A stretch of DNA of 64,000 nucleotides from the NCBI RefSeq assembly GCF_000002995.4, contig NW_025062477.1, forward strand, positions 6,792,649-6,856,648, read 5' to 3'. This document shows, piece after piece, positions 12,501 through 27,500 of the stretch. How positions within the stretch are numbered: the first letter of the stretch is position 1; every line of letters begins with the position of its first letter. Made by a program: the position numbers and the translations under genes. This DNA comes from Brugia malayi. Taxonomy: Eukaryota > Nematoda > Chromadorea > Rhabditida > Onchocercidae. The notes under the pieces were generated by a model. The model saw nothing but the letters and a program-made list of their open reading frames with translations. It had not been told where the DNA came from and did not search any database.

Positions 12501-15500
12501 GTGATACTATCCAAGGAGATTTTCGGGATCAGATCAATTTATTACATGATTTATACAAAGTTGCTAATGATTATCTGGATTTTGAACGCTTTCCGGTTTC
12601 CTCCGTAAATGAATGGTCGAAACGTGTTCAGGTTTGGGAAAATACTCTTAAGAAACTTCCGAATAATGTTCATAACATGACCTGTTTACTTTGAAAATAC
12701 TTCAGTCAGCAATGAATATTGTGCTGCATTAAATGATGCCACTTTAATCTTCTTTTTCTCGCTTAAATAAACAGTAAACGTTATGGCGCAGTTGTTACTT
12801 TAGGATGTTGACGAGTGGCTTCTTGATTACACGGAAAGATTGAAGGAAGTGGTTGAGGAAGGGCGTCGTTTGGCGAGTGGCGGTCGTATGGAGCTTGATG
12901 TTCACGATGCCCTAGGCAGTCTGGATGGAGTTGTTGATTTAGCAAATCAGGTGCTGTAACTACTTTTTTCTTGATGAAAATTCGAATTTAAAATTTTTAA
13001 GTAAAGAGATTTTTCAAAGCTCTCGAAATTGAGTTTTATTTTAGTTGTCACGAAAATCCTTATCAAAAATAATATTAAAAATTCTTTAAAATTTGCACTA
13101 TCGTATATAAATATCTTAAGAAAGGCTTTTTTTTCTGAATTTTGTTTCATTTAATGTCCTAACCAATTTAGATAGAAGGAGCCTTGAAGGAAAACAAAAC
13201 AAATTTATTTCCTATACGAACTAAAGCGGAAACTTTAGAACGAGACATCAGCGCAATATGGGATATACTGGACAAGTTTTCATCCCGCGATTTATCGGAA
13301 TCGGCTGTTGCAAATGTCAGACAATTAATTTGTGTAAATTTAGAAATAGGTGGAGGAAGAAAGCGAACATTTTGGCTAAATTTTTAACATTTAGTTTTTC
13401 AAGACATAAATTTTGAAATTGAAAATTGTAATCTCCAAAAAATTAGCACACGTATCTGTAAAAAGTTACAATAGAAGCGAAAAAATTCAACTGAGGGCAA
13501 AAATCAAGAAAGTGCTGCAGCAGCTTTGAGCTATTTCAATTGTTTTTTAGTTTTCCTCAGAAGTAACATTCCGAGTTATTCTATCAAGCCAGTCATACTA
13601 TATGAATATGAATTCAAACTTCCATCCAGTGGGAATGATTTTCATTCTCAGTCAAAATTCTTGAAACTTGAAACTTTTGAACAGATCAACAAAAAATATT
13701 TGTTCATTTATTAAGTTTTGAATACTGAATATTGTATTTTCATTTTTTTTTTTTTTTTTTTTTGATAATGCTTTATTCCATTTGTCTCGACATGAGGTCG
13801 TTACGGAAGAGACTTTCAGTTAGGAAAGAATACCTTCAAAATAGTGACTGTGCTCAGATGACATTATCGGTTATCAGTTTGCAAGGATAGAGTCCCCCAT
13901 CGTTAACGATTTAATCAACGCCAATGCTTTGAAGGATAAGCATTCTCGGGTGTCAGCATATAATCGAAAACTCTTGATGTCCACCAAAGCATAAAGAGGA
14001 TTCTAAAACGAGAATCTTGCTAGAGCTAAACTTCAGAGAAGAATGAAATGTTAAGGAAGTCGGGGTTGCATTCAGTTGCTGATAATACAAATCTCTTTCT
14101 CTAACTTGAAAATCAAATAATTTTTTGAAATTCTAGACTACTCAACGTGATTTACTGGATCAACAAACGCAGCTAGATTACTTGCAACGACGAAGTGATG
14201 ATTTGCACAGTTGTCTACCTGGAACTTCCGGAAATCAACCAAATACAATAATGGATAAAGTTCATGATAAAATTCATGATATAGAAGAGAAAATAAATGC
14301 ATCAATCAGGAAAAGTAAGCAGAATATAAAAGTACAAACAGATAAGCCATCAGAAGTAATAACTAGTACAGGTGGACAATCACTTACGGAGCAACAAGAA
14401 GTGGATATAATTTCAACTACTAGTACAGGTGGACAATCACTTACCCTTGAAGTACAGGTAGGATTGTATTCGCTTATTTTGCTACACATTAATTTTAATG
14501 GAAGAAATAGAGCACTAATCTTTATAGTGAACTTCTATGTTCAAATTGCTCGTATAAATTATCTTTAACTTTCCAAAAAATTCCAATTCTGGAAAAATAT
14601 ATTTTTGCTACGTCGATATCTCAGGAAGCAGAAGATGACCAATCAAGAGCGGAATTAAAGAAAACGGAATCAAATAGTTCTGAACCTTTGGTAATGGCAA
14701 TGAAAGTTAACGTTATCGAAGCATCTGAATCGCTCATGTCTTTGTTCATCGAAATGGATGAAATTGAGAAAGAATTAAGTCGAGATGATCCATTACCTTT
14801 CAAAGATTTACATCTGAAGATGCAGAAACTGGAGGTTTGTGAATGAAGGAACATTCTGATTCTAGTCATTCATTTCCTACTTCTTTTCATAATAACAGAT
14901 TGTGCTATACGTGTGACCATAGTCATCGCAATCCTTTTCCGCTCTCGTTTGAATGAATGACCCCAGCATAACCTTCGAAGCAATTCATCAATATTTTTGG
15001 CTGGATTCTTGCTTTCTGTACGATTCGTTATTGAAATTCCTGTTTTTGTTAGTCTTCCTGTTGTGCACCACTTTTCCTAGGATAACTAATAATAGTGTGA
15101 TTAGAACACTAACCTTTTGCATTTGCATATATCATGCAGTGATATGATTCATTTTCCACTCTTTCTTCAGTTTTGTTAGCTGGCAACAGTGCTTCTTATT
15201 GACATATCATACCCACTACTCTTCTCTGTCTTTCTCTTAGGTGAGTTTCCCTCTATTCAGGTTAATTATTTCACTTTATCCATCATTCAATAGTTTCATA
15301 AGAAGAAAGAATAACGGGGAATTATGTCGTTACTAAATACCACTTGCTTATTTTTAAATTATATTTCTTTAAACGGATTTCATCAAACAAGTCATTGAAG
15401 CGATATTTAGTTCAGTTTGATTCACTATAAAAGATTTAAACCTGGATAATTGTATATAAAACATATTTATTCGGTTTAACTATAAGTGCTTGAAGATTGG

Positions 15501-18500
15501 TTGAAAATTAATCTGCCAAAAGATGTTTAAATTTTTCTGATATGTCCCTTTAAGATTAGAACTTTTAAGATGGATTCATTGCATCTGATAAAAGGAAGAA
15601 ACTTTACAATTAAAAAATAACTATGAAATTTGTTTCGTTCTGGCTTTTATGACATTTTTTTTTTTTGATTGGATTTTAGATTGTTTTAGCAACCATTCAA
15701 TTTTCATCCATTCAAAAAAGACCATTCTATTCGTTCTTAATAGTTACTATTCTGATTTAACTTTATTTCTTATTGGAAATCTCGCAATATTCAAAAAGAT
15801 TCATAGTGATTCATAGCGAATTTTTTTTTTTATACCAAAAGAGAATCTTTAATTCTATTTGAAAGATTTCTTTGTTCAGCTGAAGAGAGAAGAGAAGAAA
15901 GGGTGTCTTTTCGAAGGAAATGTTGAAAATTTTGTTTCTTTGTTTGTAGGAAGGGAAGACACTAGTTGGTTCGCATTTGTACTAAACTAACAGCTATTCT
16001 TCAGTAAGCTCCAACAATTAATTAGTCTATTGTATCGTTGTCATTTCATTTATCAATGCAGTTATGCAGTTATGAATGCCTCAGCTACTATTTATTTCCT
16101 ATTTAATTACTTTATTTATACTAATAAGTCATTTCTGAAATCGCTTATTCCAATTTCCTTATTGGTACCAGTTGTCGATCGGAATGAGTGGTCAAAAATT
16201 AATCAAAATTAGTAAAATTGCAATAATTTGAATTTATATGATTTACATAACCAGGCATAAATTTAACCTGGAAATTCGAAATTCAGACATTTTTTTTTTC
16301 TTGCATAAATTTCTATGTCAGCATCAATACATTTTTATTTTAACTTCATTCTTCCGGTCAGAATCACTGTCTAAGTTGATTCGTCTTTGTTCATACCAGT
16401 CTTTACTTATCTGGAATAATTTGCAATTCATTTCATTAAACTTCCATTTCTCGTTCCTTTGATCTTTATCTTTAGCTTCTTGTTTTTCAATGCAGAATTT
16501 GTTTTTGTTTTAGTAAAGTAAAAAATTCGATAATTTTAAAGTTTTTTCAACTCTTTCGTCCTAACTTCCCTAGGGGCAGGCAGGTAAAGCTTTACTCTAT
16601 TTGAACCAATTTATTACCCAGTTTTTAGGAAATGAATGAAAGTTTCAAAAAGGTTGAACGTGCAATTGATGATTCACAGATGACAATGGATTTGGTAGAA
16701 AATGAAGCGGCACATGAGCGACTTAAGTCACTTCGAGATTGGAAGGATCGCCGCACGAAGTAAGCAATCTTCATACATGCTTTTCTGACATTTTAGGTAT
16801 TCCCATGTTCATTAATTTAAAAGTAAAATTTCTTGAATTCGGTTTCGACTTTTTCGGCATCTTCATCATAAGCATTGATCCTAACTTAATTTTGTGAGCA
16901 TCGGAAAGGTCACAGACTGCTGGAAGAATAGGATGGATAATTGTGTGAGTAGCTTACTTGTTGCTGAAGCTCTTTTGATTGTTAATATCTTTGTTTAATT
17001 TAGCCAACTTCAACAATTTCAGAAATCCAATCAAAATAGGAGTAAATATGCATGTATTGTTGTTGGAAAAAAGGGAGAGAAATGTCTTTTGATGCATGGA
17101 TTTAATTTACTGAAAATGGTAAAATGATTCATGCTTCGACCATCTTCTATGTGAATAAATTCTAGCGATGTCACGTCTAATCCTATAATTTTTTTAGTGA
17201 AATAAATAAACTGATTAAAGCCGAAAGTAGCCTGGAGGAAAACATGAGAATCAGCCAGAAACTACTAGATGAAATTGGTAAAGCACTAGCTGAAATAGAT
17301 AACCGCGAAAAATCACCGGAGTTGGAAGAACTAGAGCATTTTGCATTTTCTTTAGAGGATCGATTACAACGGGTCTTAGCACAAATACAACACACTTCAC
17401 TAAAGGTTATCTTTCTCAATTTTTCCAGTAAAAATTAAGGTGCAAAAAGAGAAAAGAAGGAAATCAGTTATTCATTTCTTAAATATCATATTCTTATGAT
17501 AATCTCTTTCCTAGTAGTCTACTGCCAGGAATTACTGTAAACAGAAATTTAAAACTGTGATAGTGTCAGTTAGAAGATGATATTTGACATGAAGAAGCTT
17601 TCAACAAATCGTTCTTTCATCTATGCTACCGATTTTATTTAGTGCAGTGCATACTTTAAATTGTACCGTGAATCAAATGGTACTTCTCCCAATTCCAATT
17701 TAGCAACCTCTACCCAGTAAACATTGTAAATAATTTTAGATGTATTATACTCATGCCTTTGATTGAAACGAATCTTGATTTAGCGAAAAGTAACACTTTT
17801 CCTCTGCTACATATGATACAAACAGGTGCAGTTGAAATGTGCCGAAAAGAAGTCAATGAGAAGCAGAATTAAGTTCGACTACTCATCTTTTGGCTAAGCT
17901 GTCAATGATTTAGTGAAAGCGATATCTCATAGAAATTAGATAAAGTCCTAAATAATTTGAAATTTGGTATCTTTACTTTGAAATAAACAGATGAATGTTT
18001 AGGCAGAACCAATACTAACACATGTAAATGAAGAAGAAGCCAGTCAACTTCGTGATAGGTTACAAAGAATCGGTGAACAGTGGAAAGAGTATGAAAATCT
18101 CATTCGGGAAAAGAGACGTAGATTGGATGAACGTTTTGCGGATGAATCGGAACTGAACAACGAAGTGGAATTACTCCAGTTTTGGTGTGTAAGTAGAATA
18201 TTTTAAAAATAGTCAGTTAAATATGATTTAGGTATAATGTGTCGAATGCTGTTTCAAAGTTTTGAATGAAATTAACAACTTAGATTTCTGAATATTTAAT
18301 TAGTGATATGCAAATTTTCTTAAAAGTCAATTAATTATGATGATACTATTTGATATTCTTTCTTTTGATTGGTTTAATTTGCTTTAACGGCAGTTTCTAC
18401 TAGAATAAAAAAAAACTAAAAGAAACCCTTATTGAATAACAAAAATGCAAATAAATAGGCATAAAAATAACTCCTAGCACAAAAACCCAACAAAAACATA

Positions 18501-21500
18501 ACTGCCATCCTAAATAATAAACATAAAAAGATTTAAACTCGATTCTTTTTCTTTTGAATAGTTTCAAAAATACCTGAACGTAATAAATAAACAGGAACAT
18601 CCATTAAGCAAAGTAAAATAAAACACCAGGATACTGAAAAGCATGACTTGCGAAAAGTTGACAAGCTTTGGTTGAAGACCCAATTACTCTACTGGGTACT
18701 GTAATTAGTCGAATATTTGAAATATTTTTCTGTTAATTGAGTAGACTTTTTGAAATGATCAGAACTTATCAATTATAAGCTATAAATGGGTTATTTCTAA
18801 TTGGTAAAGAGAGAAATACAGAAAGATTTGAACCCGATTCTTTTTCTTTTAAATAGTTTCATTTTAATTTTTTCATATTGCCAAAAAGTATTTGAACTAT
18901 CAAATTACTTCCGACTATGATTGAAGGTGTGATGAAACAGAAACGGAATGTGCCATCATTATTAGTCCATTGAATTTGCCTGCTTTAAAAGAACTCGTAT
19001 TGAAATTGGAGGTAAAATTTCTTTTTGTCACATGTTACTTTATCTCAAAGTTATGCTTTTTAGAATTTCCCATTAACGTCTTATCGTAATAGCAAAGACC
19101 GAGTGTCAGTTAGCATTTAGTCTGCTTTCTAATTAGGCTATTTGCAATTCCCAAGAGAAAAATAGAATTTTAAAAAAAGTTGGTGATAATATCAACAATA
19201 AAACATTCGGCTAAAAAATCAAAATATTTCTCTTTTCCTCTATAAATTAGTTACAGGAACGCTTACACAGCTACGAAATGAAGCGTGCAAATTTGCAAGC
19301 CATTGAGCGTTTGAAAGATCATCTAATTAGTGCGCAATTGACGGATCCAAGCAGCAAACATCGAATACGGCGAGCCGTATCAGAAATTGGGAAGCGTCTT
19401 AGCTCGGTACATTATTTTCCATATGGTATTTTATGATAGAAACATTATTTTATAGAAAAAGCTTCATAATAATTAATAACGTTGGTGAAATTTCATCTGC
19501 AGCAAATTTCCCATCTGTCCAAATCTTCTTTTTATGCTGAAATCGTTTCTAAATTGTTCGCTCTTTTTTTAAACTCTTCCAAATATTTTTGATTTTTTCC
19601 TTCAAATTTGTCAAGTAAAAATTTCTCATAGTAAAGACAACAATGCTAATATGCTGAAAGGCAGTGGGCATTTTCTTTTAAATCTAAACATGTTTTCTTG
19701 TTTTTTACTAGAAAAAAAGTAGTGCTTTCAGATTCGAAATCTTCTGCGTGACCGAAAATCAGAACTTGACAATGCCGTGAATGCTGCGGAAAATTTCCAA
19801 GATGATCTGAAAAAATTGCAGAACTTTTGTGAGCGAACGGAAAAAGCGATTCAGTTGTAAGTCTATTTAAAAAGATCATTATCAAAAGATTAGTGCTAGA
19901 ATAATCGTTATCATGGTCAATCGATTTTTTTTTTTTTTTTGCTTGTTCGCTTTTATTTCTAGTTTTTGCATTTAGAAATGTCTTATGTACCATTTATTCT
20001 TCGCTTAAATAGCTCATTTTGCTGGAAAAGTTGAAAACATATCACTTAAACATTTTGGAAATATTTTATTTCAGTTCATAAGCCTACAAAATTAGATGGT
20101 AGACAAAACAAATCAAATTCTATCAACAAATCGAAAAAAAGTATTCATTTTTATTTTAAGAAATGTTTTAGAGTAGAAAGTGCGACAATTTTCGTACCAT
20201 CCGGTACTGATTTGGATTACGTCCGTTCGCACGAGCGTGAAACTGACGAAATTGCTATCAGACTGGAAAAGCAATGGAAAGATGTTTCTTCATTAGGTGA
20301 AGCAGTGATCGATGAACAGTTTGGAATTGTTAGTTTTGATAATATTTTAGAAAATTTGACAGTATAATGGAAAGTAATTAATGAATACCTTCACTCAATT
20401 TTGAGATATCACTCATAATATCAAATTAAAAAAGAGGTAATGATGTTACCAACCAAAAAAACAGAGGCGTATGTAGTCTAGGCTTATCACAACTTATTAT
20501 AATATATTGATAACGACCGGTCTACGAAAATAATTGGATTTCCAATCTGAATATGTGGAAAGACACTCGAACTTTAAAAAGAGTTTCATATTTTAATTGA
20601 ATGCTTTATACTTTTGTTGTGAATTCGCTTGTGAAAAGAAACATTAAAAGAAGTTAGAGAGTTTTTTGATCTAAGCGTAACTTTATATGCTAAGATTGTA
20701 TATTGAAATTTTACATCCTTTTGGAAGTATTTGCAGGTCGTACAAGATACCTTACGTAAATGGATAAGTGATAAGGAAAAACTGGCTGTCACTGCTTGCT
20801 TGCCAACTTTAGAACACGATTCATCCTCAGTAACCTCAGGTAAGTTTTCGGTTTCATCTCATTTAAACAGAATGTTTTATAATGTTTTGAATTCATGAAA
20901 TATCGGGCATACCAACAAGGCCTGTATAAGAAATTTTGTTTCTTTTTTAATTTTAATGATTTAAGAAAGAGTTTAGAAAAGGTTTGTATTTATTCTTCGT
21001 ATCTGAATTCTAAAGGAAATTTATTTAACAAACAAATTTATTTCAGAAGCCGTTGGCGAAGAGGAACTGACCAATGAAGTACGAACTACTTTATCGAGTA
21101 TTGCTGAAGAAAAAGAATCTCACACAAGTGAGTATGGAACTTTAAATGAATCTGTGGCGCTTGAATCTATTGCATCAAATCTGTCACCCAAAGAGCGGCT
21201 TCTAATGGACACCATAGTACATATGGGACACTGGTTAACGGAAACGGAACGTGACGCATCTTTGACCGTCGATTTGGCCGATTCGGAAAGCATAAGAAAT
21301 GCAGTCATTCAAATGCAGGTTTGTTTTTTGAATAGTTATTGTTCTTTTTTTTTTTAAGAAAACTAATTTATAAACACGAAATATGAATGATTGTTCATTT
21401 TTATAACAGAACAGGATTCAGATAATATTTCTTGGCCTGAAAAAAACTAAAAGATTCTACTTAATAAGTACGAAGCTTAATGTAAAGCAATGTTAATTGT

Positions 21501-24500
21501 TTTATCATGCTTCTTATATAATTTAAGACTTTACTGAAATTAATATTTTCATTGGAAAAAAATTATATGAATTAAAAGAAATCACTACAATTGGCTAGTG
21601 TTTCAAAAAAGTGCTTTTCTTTTTAGGCTTTTATTGATCAGTTAAAAATGCGCTATCTGGATTTAATCCGAATTTTGGATGAAAGTCAAAATAAGGTAGT
21701 ACGGGAAAGGAGTGAGGTAATGACTGTGGAGTGTAATAGGATATTGGGTGAATGTCAGAGGCGAAAAATGACATTAACTAAAATGCTGGAAGAAAGTCGA
21801 GCTTGGGATAAATTAAGAAAATCTTTGAGTACATGGCTTGCTAATGTTCAAGAAAGGTTTGTTTTCCGGAAATGTTTAAGAAAGTGAGAAATTAGGGGAC
21901 AAATTTCCAATCACGAAATTTGACTTTACGTTATTCTCTTGCCATTGCTTTGATAACTTTAGAATTCATCATTTTTCTTAATTTTGTTGCTTCTAATAAA
22001 GCAATAAATAATTGGAAATAAGAAGAGTGTTTTTACAGAGTAGCTGATGGCAGTAAGGTGGATGCAGCTGACCTACAAACACTCAAGCAAGAGCTTAGCG
22101 AGATTCAAGGAATAGCTGAAATAGCGGGAGAAATGAAATTCAAGATGGATGAACTGAATGAGTGTAGCAACGCTTTACTGGATAATTACCGCGCTGATGA
22201 AGGACATAACTTATCTCACACAATCTCAAGGCTGAATGCTTTATGGAGTAAATTTAACGATAAGTAAGAATTTGCTATTTTCAAGTTTAGACTCTTATAT
22301 TACATCCTTTTGACCTATACTACATATGAAATTTAAATGCTTTTGTTTGAAACTATCCAACTAGTGGATAAAGGATTTAATTTGAAAGTTAATTTTTTGT
22401 CTATCTTATGAAAGTCAAACATAAGTCTTTGTTCACGAATGTAACAAGCAAAAAGGAAGCACTAAATTTTTTCTATAAATTTCCTTATGGTTTTTTAATT
22501 TGCTAAGTTGACTCTTGGAATTTCCTGAATTTGGATACATAAGGGCGACCAAAGTGGTAAGGAGATTGCTAATTTATCCCATAGTTCAGGTAGTTGAAAA
22601 ATGAAAGGAAATGAATTGATGGATGATAAGTTAATTGCAGTGTTCGTATTCGTCGGGCGGTGCTAGAGGCAGCTCTTCGAGCTAGAAGTGATTTCTATTC
22701 CTCTCTAGAACAACTGGAAGAATGGATGAATAGTGTTGAGATGTCTTTGGTAGAGCTCAATGAAATGACAATAAATACACAAATGCTTAAAGATTCTGTT
22801 AAAAGAAAGAAATGGATCGAAGATGAGAAGGTGAAAGTTCATACTACTTTTAAAAATTATTAACTACACTGAGTATTCTTTCAGTTTTTTTGATTTATAG
22901 GAAGAATTTTAAGCAAGAAGAAATTCTTTTTGAAAGCAGTAAAGAAGTTAAGTTAAAACTTCATTGATTTGCAAAGTTAAGCAATGATAAAAAGGAATTT
23001 TTTTTTTTAATTTGAACTGCGTTGTTTCTCTGTTATAGATTATAGAGAAGAGACTCTTCAGTTGTCAGTGCCGGTATGTCGGGATATTGAGATGCAATGG
23101 AAAATATTTGTTAACTACAGTCAGGAAAAGCAGTAATAAGTTAATAAAATTACAGAGTATACGAGCTGATATGAATGCTCATAAGGATGTTATCGGATCA
23201 GTGGAAGATATGGGTGCTCAACTGACATGTCGAGTGGAAGATCTTAAAGAACGTGAACATCTCAAAGAGCGGTTAAGTCATATCGATATCAGATGGCGAC
23301 ATCTGGTCGGATTAGCTGATGCTATCAGGTGGTTTTTTTTCGTTCATAATTTTATTTTATATGATCCAAAAAAATTTATAAAAGCGCTTTAGTAATATGT
23401 GCAAAATTCAAAATCTCTTTTCCATAACAATGTCATTGTTAATATATAAATTGATGCTACTTTGCTGTGATGAAATTATTTATTATTCGTTTTGATCCCA
23501 AATTATTCGTAAATTTTGTTTTGTGCGCAAGTAATTTTGATTGCATATATTATCGACATTAATCTTCATTTCTGACCCATATAGTACTTATACTTGCCTT
23601 CCTAGTATTCGAAAGTATTAACTCATCCAGAATGCTTGTAATAATCACATTTATAGGACACAAAGTGAGTGAATGTTGTTTAACCTTTAAAATATTAATA
23701 AGATGAAGAAAGTCAGTAGCATTTTTTTCTTCTGACAAGAAGTTACATCAATAAATCCATCCCCCACTTTTATTCCTTCCTAATAGTTCGCTTCCAGAAC
23801 CCGTCTAATGAATGCTCAGGAAGAATGGGAAAAATTATTCACGCAGTTGGCTGAAAATTTGTTTTGGGCTGAAGCACAAAGTAAAGCATTACTTGAAGAA
23901 CAACCAGTGGGTGGTTCGCTGGCTCGGGTACAAGAACAAACCAGTTTCGTCCAGGTATTATTTCACTTATCTGTTTTCATTCATGACTTTATAAACAAAA
24001 AAAAACACATAAATTAGGAATCATTATTCTTCCATGTCCAGGAAATTGGGCATATGATGCTTTGCCTTTAGTAGAACTAGTTATTTTGAATTAATTAAAT
24101 AACTTTCATAGGCTCTGGTTTGATGCGCTTTTAATAGTAAGTAAATTTATTTTGAAGAGTGTAATCTATTCTTCGTAGGAATTAATTTCAAATTTTATTT
24201 TCGCATATCACCGAAAACGTTTTCAATCGTTTTTTATTTTAGTTTTGAAAAGTGGAAGAAGTCTTTTTTTAGAAACTTGAACATGAAATGAAGCTTCGTC
24301 AGCGTGATGTTGACGAATGTATAACATTGGCCCATAGTTATCTTATGCAGCATGACCTACGACCCCGAACGAGAAGTACCAGCGTTTTGTCGCCAGATAA
24401 AGAAAATGGCCAGTATTTTTGTCCGTTCATGAAATAAATTTGAAAGACTTTGCAGTGGCATATTGTAACGCCAGACTTCACATAAACACATCTTGTAAAA

Positions 24501-27500
24501 AGTGCCTGTTTACCGCAATCTTCGAAATAATAAAGGAGCATATGTCAGAAATAATTTTTCCTTCTATAAGCAATCATTAAAATTTTAGAATAGTTTGAAA
24601 GTAGAAAAGTGGAAACACTTAGTGACTCATGTATCTTCTGATAGATATTTGAATAGAAAAATGCAAATATTTATTTAACTTAGAATATTAGCAACTGTAC
24701 GGATGGTTTATTTTGAAATGACTGATATTTATTTAAGCCAAGCATTTTATCGTTTCAGATGATGAGAATGCGGAACTAAGACGTGTCGGTATTCAAATTA
24801 AATCTGATAGTGACCGTTTGGTACAGGAATGGAATGAATTGCGAGAACAGCTGAATGCCTGGGCATATATCATTCATGATGCAAATGCAAAGATGGAAAA
24901 ATTAGCATCAGCTATAGCAGAATGTCAGTTGGCACTTTCAAATATGGAAGAACGAATGGAACAACTTCGACCCATAGAAGAATTAAGATTAGAAGAGTTA
25001 ACAGCAGCAGTTGATGAAAGTGAACAATTGAAGGAGTATTTAGCTCGAACACGAATATATGTCGATGATGCAAATGACTGGAGTGGGCAGCTGTTAGCAT
25101 CGGATATCGAACTGTCATCTGAGCCAAGTGCGCAATTGAAGTCAATCAATGATAGGTCTGTTTTATACTTTGAATTAAAAGTTATATAATGCATCACTAT
25201 AATAATCACTGTTTATGCTTAATGTATTTTTCATCGCAAAGCTTGGAATAGCCATATTGACATTTGCGCAGTCCATTAATAACTGCTGTCATTGGTGCTT
25301 ACAGAAACATTTCTTAGCAAAAGATCTTTTGTCAAGTATTTTCATTAATAATAAGTAATCTTCTGGAAGAAAAGCAAACACATACTATAGGTTATATGTA
25401 TACTGTAGATTAATCTGATTACTACAGATATATATACTGTAGATTAATTTGATTACTATCAGAGATAATTTTGCAAAACTTCTGTTTGCCGAAAATGATG
25501 TACTAACTTTTGCATTTGATGTGTGACTTGAGCAGCACTTTTTTTTATTACTCTAGCTTTTTATGTGGTAACAATTTTAAATAATAATGGTAAGTTCCTT
25601 CTCTTCAACAAGGAAAGATTTTTTGACGGTTTAATTTTTTCATCCAATAATCTCTCATTTTTAATTAATAAGTGGAATTGTCCTGAATTAGTGAAATTGC
25701 TGAAGCTTAGTTAAGATTAAAAAAATTGCCTTCGTCACTGAATTTTTTTCAATCGAGCTGAAATATGTTATTGTGCTTTAATCGTTTTTTCTCTCAGTGG
25801 TTTGCCGGGTATGATGTTAATTTTAAAAAAAATTCATGTAAAAACATTTTTCATGGAGGAATATGTTTCAATCATTGATTTCTTTTTTCTGAAAATTTTA
25901 GTAAAAAGAATGTGTCTTAGTGATCTCCAACAATGATAGTATTTTTCTTTGCGGGGGGATTAATTGAATGAGCTTGTTATACATTTTGCAATATATTATA
26001 TTGAGAAGTAGATAGAAGTTTCATGTTGTCATCAGGAAATTTAAATTTATGATCTTGTATAGAAAGTAAAAAAGGATAATAGAATAATATGAAAAGGAAA
26101 TTCGGGGAAAATAATTGATTTGTTTCCTCTGTGGTCATTCATTTTTTATGGAAAATTATTTTAACTGCTTTCACTTTTTATTTACTCTAAAATTTATAAA
26201 TTATTGCTCTTAAATTGATTCGATCTAGTCCAATGAAAGTCAATACTTTTAGTGACAAGCTCCTTTTCTTTTGCATTTAGGAGTGGATCTTAACTTTACT
26301 GTAGGAAAATCTCAGGAATAACTTCTCTCTTTATTAAGATCTCTTTAAGTAAGAAAATTTAATGAACACTTTTCACTATTATTAATTAATGAATTTTAGA
26401 AGATAACGTGTCATCTGATAGTGTTTTTAAGATTTGATTTCTGAACAAAATAGAAAGCTAAAGAGTATATCTCATTACTTCGTCAAAGTATACATAATCT
26501 TGTCAAGATGTTTCTAAATATTGATAGTAATTGTTAAATCTTTTCCCGAACTTGGCTCTACATTGAGGACACATTAATGTTGAGTTATTTGTTAAGTTTG
26601 TTCATCCCCATTCATTCCCAATTGTTCTGTTTTTTAGGATAACAAAGTTGAAATCAGATTTACGAATTCGTACCGCGGCTTTGGAACGAGCTATGACCGA
26701 TTTTGGTCCATCGAGTCAACATTTCTTAAGAGACAGTGTTCAGGCACCCTGGCAACGAGCTGTTTCTACTTCTAATCAATTACCTTATTATATCAAGTAA
26801 ATCGCTAATTTTTTTGAAGCGTAGTGTTTACTGCGGTAAAACATACTGAAATTTTATAGAAAACAGTCATCACTACATTTGAGTCTACACATGATCGTTG
26901 TAAATTGTAGTCACGAAACGGAAGTGACTCAGTGGGATCATCCAGCAATGGTTGAGATTATGGAGGAACTCACCACTTTCAATCAGGTCAAATTTAGTGC
27001 TTATCGAACAGCGATGAAATTGCGAGCAATCCAGAAGCGTCTGTGTTGTAAGTTCACTAGACTGCAATTATTGCTGCAATACTAATGATGTTTGCGCTTC
27101 GTGAAAATGTATGCTTACTGTGTTGAATTTGAAAAATGTGTTATATTTCTTACAGAAAACTTTTTTCATATCTTAAAGTGATGTATTTTAGTGGATTTAC
27201 TAACTCTGGAAGATATAGACTTGAGTCTGCAAGCTCTCAATTCAATGCTAGGTGAGCAGTGCTTATCGATGAAAGATGCAGTAATGTGTTTGGTGCCTTT
27301 GTTTGAGACAGCACAAGAAAAGTATCCCAAATTGATACACTCCATACCACTGGCTGTTGATTTACTGCTCAATTTTGTTTTGAATGTGTACGACCCGTGA
27401 GTTCTAAACATTTTTTAAATAAGGAAATTGAATTCAGTTAGATGCAGAAGATATGCATGCCTATTCCTCTCATTCCAGCATCATTTTACATTATAACAAG

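Larger units (their letters stand above)
9102..14834 (+). other. dys-1: dys-1 exons, rod part 2
   Basis: Exons: 9102-9224, 10058-10249, 10452-10581 (or to 10,589), 10851-11058, 11129-11276, 11707-11808, 12085-12204, 12413-12631 (or 12,667), 12804-12950, 13172-13333, 14137-14457 and 14625-14834. The sequence is spectrin-like coiled coil, for example IEKRWNEME and DVDEWLLDY. Ending the exon at 10,581 (phase 1) is preferred because the next exon is open in the spectrin frame only with one carried base. Exon 14137-14457 carries a Ser/Thr/Gly-rich insert with an internal 57-nt duplication and probably marks a linker rather than a packed repeat. The intron at 9,225-10,057 (0.8 kb) holds nothing I can assign. 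Confidence 0.85.

Noticed and set aside
24912..25209. Minus-strand frames opposite a dystrophin exon
   Set aside because: Shadows of the long coding exon 24,759-25,155.
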